Below, piece after piece: positions 54,847 through 64,000 of a stretch of 64,000 bases of DNA. The notes beneath the pieces were generated by a model that did no database searches, was not told the DNA's origin, and was given only the letters and a program-made list of their open reading frames with translations. Both the position numbers and the translations under genes were made by a program. The stretch lies in NCBI RefSeq assembly GCF_001678675.1, contig NZ_LZRN01000010.1, forward strand, positions 1 to 64,000, read 5' to 3'. This DNA comes from Gelidibacter algens (GTDB lineage: Bacteria > Bacteroidota > Bacteroidia > Flavobacteriales > Flavobacteriaceae). Position 1 is the first letter of the stretch, and each line of letters opens with the position of its first letter.

Positions 54847-55850
54847 ATCAAATGGGTTTAGAATTTAAATGCGATATACCAAGTTAAAAAGTTATGAAGA
54901 ATTAATTTTCACAACCTTTCAAATTTTCTTAAGCTCATGTTGAAAAAGATCAAAAGTAGCGGCAAATTGAGTTTGACGCACTCAAATATAAAGTCAAATA
55001 TTTTTTTTATACTCATCCTCTAGGTTATGTTTGACTTAGCATCTTGAATGTTATAAGATGCTATTATTTGCGCTGTTTCAAGAAACTTGTTGTTTTACCT
55101 AGGCCAAAGGCTTCCTTAAAATTGATGGGATGTCAACATGGTTTTGTGGGGAATGTATTAATATCTGCTGTTCAGATTTTACTGAGCCTTTTGCATTTTA
55201 AAATGTGACTAAATTTAATGTCTTCAATTTTATTTACTTAACCTAATCACGAAAAAAAATACTCCAAAAAATGGAAGTGGGTTAACTACCTTTTGTCAAT
55301 ATTTACCAAGTTTTCAGATAGTATCAATTCTGAGTTGAGGTTTAAAAAAAGAGAACCAACGAGTAAAGTAAAAATCGGATATGTTTTTTATTGGGTCCAT
55401 TATTTTATGATCTGAACATTTTTCAGACCTGTCGGGTTATTAAATTTAGAATATTGAGGATCAAATGAAACGATGCTCGAAGGGGGACAGTTGTTGCAGT
55501 AATTAGAAGCTGTACATGTTGCTAACACTAAGAAACATTAGGGCAGGGTGGCAGCCTCCAAATATTAAACGTTATTAAAAGATGTTGAGAAACAAATAAA
55601 TGGGAACAACTAGTTGCATTAAAAGACATTAATTCAAATTTTTAAAAAGGCCAATCTGTCAATTCCGCCTCAAATGCAACTTTTGTTTTAAAAAGTTGTT
55701 TGCGTTTATTATCACATATAAACAGCCTTTGCAGGTTTATTAATGACCCTATGATCACAAACAAACTAGTATTTAAAAAGTTGAATGCCATTAAGGTTCA
55801 GAATGTTTTCATAACTTTAAATTTCATACACTAAGTTCAGTCAGTAAACC
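54847..55850. other. 1-kb intergenic stretch, nothing recognised
   Basis: AT-rich with stops in all frames. I found no family-like frame, no strong stem-loop and no tandem repeat. It could hide a small RNA or a decayed gene. Confidence 0.5.
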
Positions 55851-56579
55851 ATGGAAGATTTTTTTGGTTCTATTTTAATTTTTTTCACAATTCTGCTCAT
55901 ACGTTATTTTGCGATAGCGGGAGTGTTTTATGCGTATTACTTAAGATTCAATACTAGTACAAAAGATAAAAAGATTTTGAGCCGAAGACCGGCAAAAACA
56001 GGACAGATAAGAAAGGAAATATATTGGAGCATCATCTCTTCAGGCATATTTGCGTTGTTTGGCGCAGTAACCTATTGGCTTTGGGCGAACAACCTAACGG
56101 GCATTTACTTGGACCCTTTAAAATTTGGTTATTGGTATTTACCAATAAGTTTGGTATTAGTGTTGTTAGTACACGAAACCTATTATTATTGGCTGCATCG
56201 AGCCATGCATATACCCAAAATTTATAAAGTGGTGCATAAGGTCCACCATCAAAGTTTAAGTCCCACCCCATGGACTGCATTTTCATTCCATCCGTGGGAA
56301 AGTGTTTTGGAGGCCTTCATCCTGCCAATCATCTTAGTGGTAATACCCGTCAACATCTATGTGCTTCTTATTTATCTATTTTTTATGTCCCTAAGCAGTG
56401 TAATCAATCATTTGGATATTGAAATCTATCCTGTTTATTTCAGAAACAGTGCCTTCGGAAAACTATGGATAGACGCCACCCACCACCATTTCCATCATAA
56501 AGAATTCAATACCAACTATGGGTTATATTTTACGTTTTGGGATAAAATAATGGGCACCGAAAGCCGTAAAATGGAATAG
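55851..56579 (+). CDS. sterol desaturase / fatty acid hydroxylase superfamily protein
   Basis: 242 residues with four or more membrane helices and all histidine boxes: HETYYYWLHRAMH, HKVHHQSLSPTPW with SFHPWE, and HHHFHHKEFNTNYG. These bind a di-iron centre that uses O2 to hydroxylate or desaturate lipids. Substrate unknown. Start ATG 55851. The gene is alone, 1 kb from the gene before it, and the codon composition looks normal. Confidence 0.92.
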   Translation: MEDFFGSILIFFTILLIRYFAIAGVFYAYYLRFNTSTKDKKILSRRPAKTGQIRKEIYWSIISSGIFALFGAVTYWLWANNLTGIYLDPLKFGYWYLPISLVLVLLVHETYYYWLHRAMHIPKIYKVVHKVHHQSLSPTPWTAFSFHPWESVLEAFILPIILVVIPVNIYVLLIYLFFMSLSSVINHLDIEIYPVYFRNSAFGKLWIDATHHHFHHKEFNTNYGLYFTFWDKIMGTESRKME

Positions 56580-56775
56580 AAATCCACTGCGTAGAACATT
56601 ACTATGTTTACTTTATTTGAGGGTGGTAATAAAAGTAAGGTCATAACGAGGATCCAAAAATGATATTTTTGAACATCAGTGAAGGTTAGTGCACTTTATG
56701 CCATGGGGTTATTGAAAAATTTTCGCACTGGGTTGCACGCTCGCTGATTACAAAATGGGTAATCTGCTATTCAGT

Positions 56776-57777
56776 TTATTCTTGAAGTACCAATGTCACG
56801 AACATTGGGAAGTGATCAGAGCCTATTTTTGATAAGCGCTCTAAAGCTTTTAAGCGGAATTCTTTGGTCACGAAAACGTGGTCCAGAGGCCATCGCATAA
56901 AAATATTATTTGCATTAAAACTGTTATAGAATCCTCTTCCAACCCTAACATCATAAAGTAGGTTCTCAGTTAATGTCAATGCATCAACATGGGACCAAAC
57001 CACGTCATTCATATCGCCAGCAACTATAGTAGGGTATGTTCTACCTGAAACCTTGTCACCTAATATTTTCATGGCACTTTCCTGCTGACCTTCATTATCG
57101 GGTAAATCTTCAAAATGTGTCGGTGGAACAGGGTGCAAGGCATGGAAGCTGATTTTCTGACCATTGGGAAGACTAACGGTACTTTCAAAAGAAGGAACTT
57201 TTCTATTGTTCAAATAACTAACATCCGACGATTCCAACGGAAACTTACTGTAAAGTACCATTCCATAGGTGACATCATTGATGGCCTTTATTGAATAAGG
57301 ATACTCATCTTTAAAAGATTCGAACTGTTTAGACCACCACTCATTGACTTCCATGCCCAAGATCAAATCAGGTTTTTTGAGTTCAATGAGGTTGATTAAC
57401 GGTTGTGCCTGATTGTTTGACATTTTTACATTGATCAATAAGAGTCGCAACTGACTACCAGAAGCAAAAGTGTCTTTTGCTGCAGATACTTCTACAGAAA
57501 CTAGCGGGGTATAATTAATTAAATACGAACCGTTTACGATCAATCCAATCAACAGTCCACTCAAGACCAAATAGCCGTACCAAAACCATTTTTTAGTCAC
57601 TATTATGAGCAAAACTAAGCTAAGGACAGAAGTTATGAAAAATTGAATTCTCATAAAATCGAGCATTTTCAAATAGCGACTTTCGGTATCTCTAAAAATT
57701 GAAAGTATTGAACCTATTGCCAAAATTCCTGCAATAAAACAAAGTATGATGTAAAGTATCTTTCTGGTTTTTTCCAT
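56776..57777 (-). CDS. membrane-anchored endonuclease/exonuclease/phosphatase family protein
   Basis: 333 residues. Three membrane helices in the first 90 residues (ILYIILCFIAGILAIGSILS, IQFFITSVLSLVLLIIV, GYLVLSGLLIGLIVNGSYL), then an EEP domain with LLLINVKMSNNQ (Asn), LILGMEVNEWW (Glu), FHALHPVPPTH (His), VAGDMNDVVWSHV (Asp/Asn), PLDHVFVT and GSDHFPMFV. It probably cleaves a phosphodiester such as a lipid, nucleotide or DNA on the outer face of the membrane; the substrate is unknown. Confidence 0.92.
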   Translation of the reverse strand: MEKTRKILYIILCFIAGILAIGSILSIFRDTESRYLKMLDFMRIQFFITSVLSLVLLIIVTKKWFWYGYLVLSGLLIGLIVNGSYLINYTPLVSVEVSAAKDTFASGSQLRLLLINVKMSNNQAQPLINLIELKKPDLILGMEVNEWWSKQFESFKDEYPYSIKAINDVTYGMVLYSKFPLESSDVSYLNNRKVPSFESTVSLPNGQKISFHALHPVPPTHFEDLPDNEGQQESAMKILGDKVSGRTYPTIVAGDMNDVVWSHVDALTLTENLLYDVRVGRGFYNSFNANNIFMRWPLDHVFVTKEFRLKALERLSKIGSDHFPMFVTLVLQE

Positions 57778-57956
57778 AACTTAAATTTTACAATGACCGA
57801 TTGTTTGGTTTTTTGAATCTGTTGCTCATTTCATAAGTTTAAAATAATAAAACTATTATATAGTTTGAACTCAAATGGAGGGAATGAGTGCCCATTAAAT
57901 AATACAAATTACATTTATATGGAACCAGACTATAAAACCTACAGATGTCTATCATT

Positions 57957-58322
57957 TCACTGATTGTCCTTTTGATTCTTTATTTTAAATTTTTGCCAAG
58001 GAAATTTTCCTTCTAGCTCAACTTGAAGAGAGAGACTTAAAAATGTTCTTATTAAAACAATTAAACCTAAAATTGACACTGATAACAAGGTGGGTTCTGT
58101 AACCACAGTAGCAATTATATCTGCTGCGATCAATATTTCCAAGCCAAGAAGAATGGATTTGCCAACCGCTTGGCGTAGTTCTTTATAAGTAATAGGGTTT
58201 TTACTTTTCATTTGAAAGATAAATCTACCCATGACGAATATGGAACCAATAAAAATTGTCAAGACGCCAATCGCCTCCATTATGGTGGCGATATAGTCAA
58301 TATATATTTTAATTATGTCCAT
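57957..58322 (-). CDS. DUF1622 family membrane protein
   Basis: 121 residues, three membrane helices: IDYIATIMEAIGVLTIFIGS, QAVGKSILLGLEILIAADII and VSILGLIVLIRTFLSLSLQV. The opening and the LEILIAADII...T segment fit DUF1622. A basic tail KFKIKNQKDNQ ends it. Function unknown. It joins the many small membrane proteins of this stretch. Confidence 0.83.
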   Translation of the reverse strand: MDIIKIYIDYIATIMEAIGVLTIFIGSIFVMGRFIFQMKSKNPITYKELRQAVGKSILLGLEILIAADIIATVVTEPTLLSVSILGLIVLIRTFLSLSLQVELEGKFPWQKFKIKNQKDNQ

Positions 58323-59079
58323 TGAATTTTAGGTTTTGTTAATTGGTAGCTTATTTTATTTATCCCCAATATACGTTATTATCAATTAATGTATTGGTAG
58401 AGGTGCCTAAGGAATGGATTGGTCTCTCACGAATTCAAAACAGGGCACTTTGATGCATCTCGCTTAATCATACCTCCAAAAAATTTTAAAACTCCTGAAG
58501 CGTCGGGATTGTCAAGTATGGACTGGTACCTTTTAAAAATGGGCACAAATTGTGACCTTAAGTGCACGAATTCCAAAAACCTTCAGGCTGTTAAAAAAAA
58601 CCCGCTAGTTAAGGTTCATAGGCTTTTATTTAGACCATGCCACTGTTATGGTATGAAATTTGTTTGTGGCACTTGCTTTTCCTTAATCTCACGATTATGC
58701 GTTGAAAGGCATTTGAAACTTTATTTATGATAGGAGGGGATTGCCATAAACATTATTGGGAGTACAGCACTTTCTGTGATAGGCCATTATTGATTTTAGT
58801 TCCTATAAAATGTTGAGAAATATGTAAAACGAGAATTTTTTTACGACAAAATCTAAGTTTTAAAAAACTTACTACTTTCACATTTATTTAAACGACGACT
58901 ATTGTTATAAAAAACTCGGGAAGGTTGTTTTGTTAGATGGCCCCAAAAAAAATGAAATTGTGATAGATGACATAAAAGACTTAGTATTTCGAGTGATCGT
59001 TCTAATAGGAAAGTTAAACGTGTGTAAGTTATAATTTGTCAAATTACAGTAATGCCTCAAAAAATATTAATTATACGCT
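58323..59079. other. intergenic stretch, no supported gene
   Basis: A 103-codon plus-strand frame at 58419..58730 has many cysteines but no family look; rejected. The rest is AT-rich with stops in all frames. Confidence 0.5.
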
Positions 59080-59925
59080 ATGAAAAACCCAATTAAAACG
59101 ACCAAACAAACCGCTTATTTTTCCTATTGGCTTTGCGCATTATGCCTTATTAGTATGTATTCAAGTTGTAGTTCAACAAAAGATGTAGATCAAGGAAGCG
59201 TAGTTTACACAGATGAAGTGGCTAACACGGTAACGGTAACTCAAAGTGAAATTCCTGTTCGTGCTACAAAAACCATTGCTATACCGATGACGGCACAACC
59301 TGTACAGAAGCTTACCACACCCCATATACATACCGAAGAAGATCTCAAGCCTGCATTTCCTGTAGCACAGCAAATAGTAAAAAATTATATGTACAGCAGT
59401 AATAAAGAGCCTGGGGGACACTGCCTTACCGTCAGTAAAACACGAATTTTAAACGCCTATCAGCAAATGCACGGCCATTCAATTTATCGGGATCTTCCTG
59501 AAAGCATGGCAACAAAATATTACACTCCAAAAGAAGTTTTTGACAATTTGTATGCTTCTACCTCTGGCACCCATAGGGGCTGGCGTACGCTACCCAGAAA
59601 GTTTAGGGGAAGAGGCAATGCCGGTGCAATTGCCAGTGCAGGAATGGGCGACCTATTAAACGGAAAAAAAATATGGAGCGGTCAATTGAGGCCCGGAGCT
59701 CCTATGCAAGTATGGCGCGATAAAAACGATTACCGAGCGGTCGTCAGAGGAATCTCTGATCCAAAGATTGATCCCTTTGGACATTCTTTTATTTTCTTAA
59801 GCTATGTAAGGGATGCCGATGATAAAATTATTGGTCTTAAAATGGCCGACCAAGGCTACCAGAGTAATAGACCATTGTTGCCATCTGATTATGCGGTGTG
59901 GTGGGGCGTAAATCTAAAAATTTGA
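59080..59925 (+). CDS. lipoprotein with a cysteine-peptidase-like domain
   Basis: 281 residues. A signal peptide with lipobox (LCLISMYSSC). After a variable linker comes a domain with GGHCLTVSKTRILNAYQQ (Cys at the start of a helix), KIWSGQLRPGAPMQVWRDK, DPFGHSFIFLSYV (His) and MADQGYQ (polar third residue). This is the layout of the NlpC/P60-CHAP group, which cleaves peptidoglycan or peptide amides; assignment is by motif placement, not by a named family. The next gene has the same layout, 110 bases downstream, so the two may work together. Confidence 0.65.
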   Translation: MKNPIKTTKQTAYFSYWLCALCLISMYSSCSSTKDVDQGSVVYTDEVANTVTVTQSEIPVRATKTIAIPMTAQPVQKLTTPHIHTEEDLKPAFPVAQQIVKNYMYSSNKEPGGHCLTVSKTRILNAYQQMHGHSIYRDLPESMATKYYTPKEVFDNLYASTSGTHRGWRTLPRKFRGRGNAGAIASAGMGDLLNGKKIWSGQLRPGAPMQVWRDKNDYRAVVRGISDPKIDPFGHSFIFLSYVRDADDKIIGLKMADQGYQSNRPLLPSDYAVWWGVNLKI

Positions 59926-60034
59926 AATGTAATGGGTTAGCCGCCCAAATGTTGATATTTTTTTAAAACTTAACTAAGTTTAATTTCAATTACTCATTTG
60001 TATTGGGCATATTTGTGATACCAAATTTATCAAA

Positions 60035-60826
60035 ATGTTAAGAGCCGTTAATTTTTTCAGCTTATTAGTGGGTATTTGTTATCCGTTAGAACCTATTTCT
60101 TCCTCGGCAACGATTACAACTGCTGTGTTTTCGGAATTCGAAAATTTGAATTCTGTAGAAGATACTACTACCGTTGACGGAAATGTACTTTACAACTATG
60201 AAAACTCTGGATCACTCTTGTCTTATGATACGGAAAAAGTTGCCAGTAAAACACTCCGTACAGAACTGAATTTAGCGCTAAGTTTGAACCAGGCTACTTT
60301 GGAGGATGTAAAAGCTGCCTTTTCCAACCATCTTGTAAATCGTTTGATACCACATTGGTACGGTACAGAATGGAGTTTTAGCGGCCACACTGCTGTTCCA
60401 AAGATTGGAAAAATAGCTTGTGGGTATTTCGTTTCCACCACATTAAGAGATATGGGGCTAAGGCTAAATAGATATAAATTAGCTCAAAAATCTCCTATAG
60501 ACGAAGCAAAAATGATCAGTTGTGGCGCGGTAGTAAATACCATTACCGCTAACGACGCTACAACAATTCTTGAAGAAATCAACAAGATTACCCAAGAAGG
60601 AATTTCATTTATTGGCTTTGATGAGGGTCACGTTGGTTTTCTTCTAAAAAAAGAAGGTGAACTTTTTTTAATTCATTCCAACTATCTTTATCCAAATGCA
60701 GAAGTCTGTATAGAACCTATTGAGAAATCTAACGTTTTTAAGAAATTCAATACCTTCCATATTGTTGATATTTCCAATAATGACCTGTTAATTAAGCGTT
60801 GGTTGACTAATGGTGAAATCCTCTAA
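60035..60826 (+). CDS. secreted NlpC/P60-like protein
   Basis: 263 residues. N-terminal hydrophobic segment (NFFSLLVGICYPLEPISSSA) then a domain with WYGTEWSFSGHTAVPKIGKI, the Cys motif ACGYFVSTTLRDMGLRLN, and EGHVGFLLKKEGELFLIHSN (His, then another His). The W-x-G-T-x-(W)-x-F-x-G opening and C-x-(Y/F)-F are NlpC/P60 hallmarks. Likely a peptidoglycan amidase or related peptidase outside the inner membrane. It follows the other cysteine-peptidase-like lipoprotein, in the same direction. Substrate unknown. Confidence 0.72.
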   Translation: MLRAVNFFSLLVGICYPLEPISSSATITTAVFSEFENLNSVEDTTTVDGNVLYNYENSGSLLSYDTEKVASKTLRTELNLALSLNQATLEDVKAAFSNHLVNRLIPHWYGTEWSFSGHTAVPKIGKIACGYFVSTTLRDMGLRLNRYKLAQKSPIDEAKMISCGAVVNTITANDATTILEEINKITQEGISFIGFDEGHVGFLLKKEGELFLIHSNYLYPNAEVCIEPIEKSNVFKKFNTFHIVDISNNDLLIKRWLTNGEIL

Positions 60827-61355
60827 ACCTTTTCTCCTATAATTGGCTTTAACAAAGTGAAGCCTTTTTTTTTTCTGTTCAGCACCAAAAGTTTATCGTG
60901 ATGATTTGAAATAGTTGTTTCATATTTTGAATAACGTGATTAATTTTTCAGCGTTTATGTGGGTATGATGGGTTATCTTTTACTTTATGATAAAATAGGT
61001 GTGCAGTAAAGACAAGCGAACCTGAACTCAGGATTGTTTTAAACAATTTGACAATTCACATACTACAAATAAGGATGACTTCTAAATAGCTTTAGAGTTA
61101 AATTTTCTACTTATTACATCTATACCTCATGGTTAAATACTATAATTTTAATTCGAAATCTCCTTTTTTGCTGACCTGTTTATTAGTGGCATTTTTGTTT
61201 TAAGTTATAAACGCTCCACAACCCCTATCTAGTCTTATTATCCGAATGCATCTTTGACATATTTAGTAATAGCTTCAGTAGGTACAGAATACAGAAATTT
61301 TAAATTGCACCAAACCCTAACTGCTCAAATACTAATAATTTAAAACCATAAAGTT
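60827..61355. other. intergenic stretch, no gene seen
   Basis: AT-rich, no supported frame. Upstream of the second DUF421 gene. Some T-runs but no strong hairpin. Confidence 0.5.
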
Positions 61356-61937
61356 ATGATTGAAGGAAATGAATACAGCTTTGATTTTCTTAGAATATTA
61401 TTTGGGGATTTCAGTCTCATGATTTACGTAGAAATTATATGTCGTGTTGTCATAATCATGAGTTATACTATGCTATTAATTAAGTGGATAGGTAAGCGAG
61501 CAGTAGGTAACTTGGGCAGCGCAGATATTTTATTGATTGTGGCAATGGGAAGTGCTGTTGGTGATGCGATGTTTTATCCTACAATTCCTCTCGCTGTCGC
61601 CCTTACGGTGATAAGTCTGGTTGCTGCATTTCAAAAATTAGTGGTCGATTTACAGATAAAATATGAAAGCGTCAGGAAATTAACTCATCTACCCACTACC
61701 AAATTGGTCGAAAACGGGAAACTGCTCAAAGAAAACTTTCCAGCTGCCGATATAGATAATGAAGATGTGCTGATGCTTTTGAGACAATCTGGTATCAGGG
61801 ATCTGTCAGTAGTACAACATGCGTATTATGAGCGATCAGGAGCTTTGAGTATTTTCAAATATGAAAATGGGAATCTCATAACCTCAATACTACCAGAAGA
61901 TATTGAAGACATTGATACATTTAGTAGTAAAAAATGA
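61356..61937 (+). CDS. DUF421 / YetF family membrane protein (second copy)
   Basis: 193 residues, three N-terminal membrane helices (IYVEIICRVVIIMSYTMLLI, the SADILLIVAMGSAVGDAMFY region and ALTVISLVAAFQ) with the DUF421 motif WIGKRAVGNLGSADILLIVA, then a soluble domain (THLPTTKLVENGKLLKENF, LRQSGIRDLSVVQHAYYERS). Like the one at 44466 it is a short variant. Function unclear; expected at the cytoplasmic membrane. Confidence 0.87.
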   Translation: MIEGNEYSFDFLRILFGDFSLMIYVEIICRVVIIMSYTMLLIKWIGKRAVGNLGSADILLIVAMGSAVGDAMFYPTIPLAVALTVISLVAAFQKLVVDLQIKYESVRKLTHLPTTKLVENGKLLKENFPAADIDNEDVLMLLRQSGIRDLSVVQHAYYERSGALSIFKYENGNLITSILPEDIEDIDTFSSKK

Positions 61938-62006
61938 GTTTATAAAACCTTTACTCTTATTTAATCATACAGCTTAGCGCAACCACCAGAGGCTACTTCA
62001 GTAGTT

Positions 62007-63611
62007 TTATTTTAGTCTTCTAAAAAGTGACAGTTCCCTGATGACCGCACGGCTTTCAAACCCTCCGGCCAACGCACCAGTAGTGACACCCACGGTACTA
62101 ATAAAGGACGCAAGGCGTATCAAATCGGTCAAATTAACGGCCTGCTTGTTTAGGGTGGGCCAAGTTTGGATCAAGTCTGAAGGAAACACATAGAGTTCCA
62201 TAAACAACATAAGCAGTCCAACCATTAAGTAAAGTCCAATACACGCTAAAAATATGCTGAGATAAATAGTTGTATTTGCTACGGCAAGATGCTCAGTCAA
62301 TATTCTTTTTTCTTTCCGTGGTAAAAAAAGAGACTGGATGGTAACAAGATAAAAACTGGCCCCCATAATGCTCATGATGGCAAACAGGATGGCCACAGAA
62401 TTGGGCATATTGATCCCAACATCCCAGATCTCTGCAGTAAATAATAAGATAAATGAAGGACTGACGGCTGCGGTGACCAGCTTTGGAAGCGATAGAGGCA
62501 GTAAAATCGCCTTATTTCTTAACAAAGGCCTGAGAAGTTGTTTGGGATGGCGAAAAGCCATTAATAGGTGAAACATGAAACTCTCCAACCCACTGCCGCC
62601 CCGCAACTCCCGTTCAGGCAATTGCTGTTTTTCTTTTTGCAACTGGTCTTTTTCTGCCTGTGTAAAAATAGGCACCGCTTTACGATCTGATAAAAATTCA
62701 TATGGGGACATGACTTTAGAATGGCCTTTATTTGTGTGGCTAAGTCCCACAATATCTCCAACCAGGTGCAACAATAGCGCAGCGGCATTAAACCTTACTG
62801 ATGCATCATTCAATGAAAGCATCGGCTGTTTTCTCCCTGTGGTCACCAGCTTTCGTGTGGAGATCATTGCAATACGGGCCACGCTGGATAGGAAGCCGGC
62901 ATCCACTCGGTTTTTTACAGTTGCCAAGGCTACATCTGTAATAACCAACATCATGTCATACGGGCCTTCGGCCATTCGCAAGCTGGTGTCATCCAGAAAG
63001 TCAGAAGGCCTTCTAGCTTTGTCAGTGGCCAACTGTGACGGGTCAGTGATGTCGAAACTCCACGGGATGCCTGTAGCGTCCTGTAAGGGAGTTTGCACAT
63101 CTGATATCAACTGTTCAGCAAACAGTCTCAAGTCTTCTTTTATTTCCTTTCTACTATATTCAATCAAGATCCCGATATTCATTTCAGGCTCTGGTTGCGG
63201 ACCTTTCGCTTTTTTTAAGGCTGTTAAAAATCTTCTTCCAGAGGTTAAGGAGCGGACAACGTTTGTGGATGAAATGAAACTGGCCGATCTCAAAATGCGG
63301 ATGGCGTTCAATAACCGAAACACTCTGAAGGCGGGGATTATTAATGCGACTAGCGTAATCCAGTTTTGTTTGATATAGGACCATTTGCTTGCTGCCAGAT
63401 AAAGTTTCAAAAGATATTCCAATATAAAAACGCCCCAGATAATGTAAAAAATGGTCCTCTCGATAGCGCCCAACCCTCGTACCAAATCTATAATAAGCAG
63501 GTATAGCCAACCGAGTGAAAGCAGGAACATTGGAATTTCAAGTCCGGACTCGAGCTTATACAAAGCCCTATACTTTTTGCGCTTATAGTAACTAGTGGAC
63601 GTTTTTGACAT
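62007..63611 (-). CDS. voltage-sensor-like / pseudo-metzincin membrane fusion protein
   Basis: 534 residues. Residues 1-130 resemble an ion-transport voltage sensor: four hydrophobic segments, the last with regular arginines (FRVFRLLNAIRILRSASF: R96, R99, R105, R108). Residues about 145-310 form a soluble domain with MLVITDVALATVKNRVDAGF, AMISTRKL and HLVGDIVGLSH (282-292) followed by MSPYEF: this lines up with the metzincin H-E-x-x-H-x-x-G-x-x-H and Met-turn, but Glu is Leu and the second His is Asp. The last 180 residues have four membrane helices. No pore domain is seen. Function unknown; likely a sensor without catalysis, if the reading is right. Confidence 0.75.
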   Translation of the reverse strand: MSKTSTSYYKRKKYRALYKLESGLEIPMFLLSLGWLYLLIIDLVRGLGAIERTIFYIIWGVFILEYLLKLYLAASKWSYIKQNWITLVALIIPAFRVFRLLNAIRILRSASFISSTNVVRSLTSGRRFLTALKKAKGPQPEPEMNIGILIEYSRKEIKEDLRLFAEQLISDVQTPLQDATGIPWSFDITDPSQLATDKARRPSDFLDDTSLRMAEGPYDMMLVITDVALATVKNRVDAGFLSSVARIAMISTRKLVTTGRKQPMLSLNDASVRFNAAALLLHLVGDIVGLSHTNKGHSKVMSPYEFLSDRKAVPIFTQAEKDQLQKEKQQLPERELRGGSGLESFMFHLLMAFRHPKQLLRPLLRNKAILLPLSLPKLVTAAVSPSFILLFTAEIWDVGINMPNSVAILFAIMSIMGASFYLVTIQSLFLPRKEKRILTEHLAVANTTIYLSIFLACIGLYLMVGLLMLFMELYVFPSDLIQTWPTLNKQAVNLTDLIRLASFISTVGVTTGALAGGFESRAVIRELSLFRRLK

Positions 63612-63803
63612 ATTAATAGGGTTATTTTGGTACGATCATATCTTAAAACTTAGGGTGGATTGCACCTGATATGATCATTATAGGGCTTAATAGTGATCAA
63701 ACTCAAACTTCACATCGGCTATAAGGTGATGGTCTTGGCGTTGTCTGATATATTGCGCTCCCTATGGTTGAATGCCACTTTTATGGTGTTATCTAAGGAA
63801 AAT
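63612..63803. other. intergenic stretch
   Basis: AT-rich gap between the fusion gene and the partial gene at the window end. No structure seen. Confidence 0.5.
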
Positions 63804-64000
63804 TTATTCGGTTACTGTTCCCCAGTTTTCGCCAGTTTTTATCCGATAAAGCTGCATCTCAGAAATCCCAAATTGTTTCGCAATCATTTTAAGTCGTGTT
63901 CTTCTATTAGGGTCATTTATTTTTCGTTTGAGCAGCCTGACTTTGCTTTCTGTAAGTTTTGCGTTCGTCCTTTTGAGGGGTCTATTAACATATGTTGGAT
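63804..64000 (-). CDS. helix-turn-helix protein, 5' part outside the window
   Basis: The minus strand is open from the window end to a stop at 63804 and reads NRPLKRTNAKLTESKVRLLK, then RKINDPNRRTRLKMIAKQFG and ISEMQLYRIKTGENWGTVTE. The AKLTExKVxxLK opening and the I-A-K-x-F-G-I-S-x-x-x-L-Y-R-I helix-turn-helix resemble the C-terminal DNA-binding tail of HNH homing-type endonucleases and related phage proteins. The start lies beyond 64000, so the rest of the protein is unseen. Confidence 0.6.
   Translation of the reverse strand, partial: PTYVNRPLKRTNAKLTESKVRLLKRKINDPNRRTRLKMIAKQFGISEMQLYRIKTGENWGTVTE

Noticed and set aside
58419-58730. 103-codon plus-strand frame with many cysteines
   Set aside because: No ordered zinc motif or signal peptide; unlike any known protein, and nothing upstream supports a start.
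1-64000. CRISPR array, prophage, insertion sequence, tRNA or rRNA
   Set aside because: None found: the repeats seen are 81-bp and 7-bp tandem types without spacers, and no transposase, integrase or structural RNA pattern was recognised by eye.

Overview
The window looks like chromosomal DNA of a member of the Bacteroidota, most likely family Flavobacteriaceae. The evidence is low G+C, promoters of the TTG-N20-TAnnTTTG type (clearest before rpsF), start sites without Shine-Dalgarno sequences, SusC-like TonB-dependent receptors with N-terminal carboxypeptidase-like domains, PorP/SprF and gliding-type C-terminal (type B) sorting domains, FecI/FecR signalling, and 7-bp-period intergenic arrays. 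No rRNA, tRNA, CRISPR array, insertion sequence or prophage was recognised.

Positions 1-17,000 are mostly housekeeping: an ATP-grasp/epimerase fusion, a short ribosome-hibernation protein, rlmH, nadC-BrkB-priA, a LytTR response regulator, the rpsF-rpsR-rplI operon, a frameshifted TonB-dependent receptor, a MacB-type permease and hisS. Positions 16,900-24,300 hold a four-gene minus-strand cluster typical of type IX secretion and gliding: LysM/binding-protein lipid-side protein, large CHU_C-domain surface protein, PorP/SprF, OmpA/PD40 protein. Positions 24,600-28,000 are a loose accessory stretch with small, partly broken genes. Positions 28,000-35,100 are a DNA-processing block: GIY-YIG nuclease, topoisomerase IB, and sbcD-sbcC.

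Positions 35,250-64,000 are dominated by small membrane, lipoprotein and stress-type proteins: MarC, Pmp3/YqaE, two DUF421 proteins, DUF998, DUF1622, a PRC-barrel protein, two DUF2382 proteins, DUF3891, two HPF-like proteins in the whole window and two VOC proteins. Within it are a complete sigma ECF/FecR/TonB-receptor unit (receptor frameshifted), a predicted haem N-hydroxylase overlapping a DUF1989 protein, a two-helix ion channel with an odd selectivity filter, and two adjacent secreted proteins that look like cysteine peptidases. The last full gene encodes a voltage-sensor-like region joined to an apparently inactivated metzincin-like domain.

The main points to check are (i) the GntA/DcsA-like N-hydroxylase plus DUF1989 pair, (ii) the voltage-sensor/pseudo-metzincin fusion, (iii) the 81-bp tandem repeat with two nested palindromes after priA, and (iv) at least four single-base indels, each at a homopolymer, breaking otherwise intact genes; these may be assembly errors. 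All function calls are from reading the sequence by eye; no database search was run.
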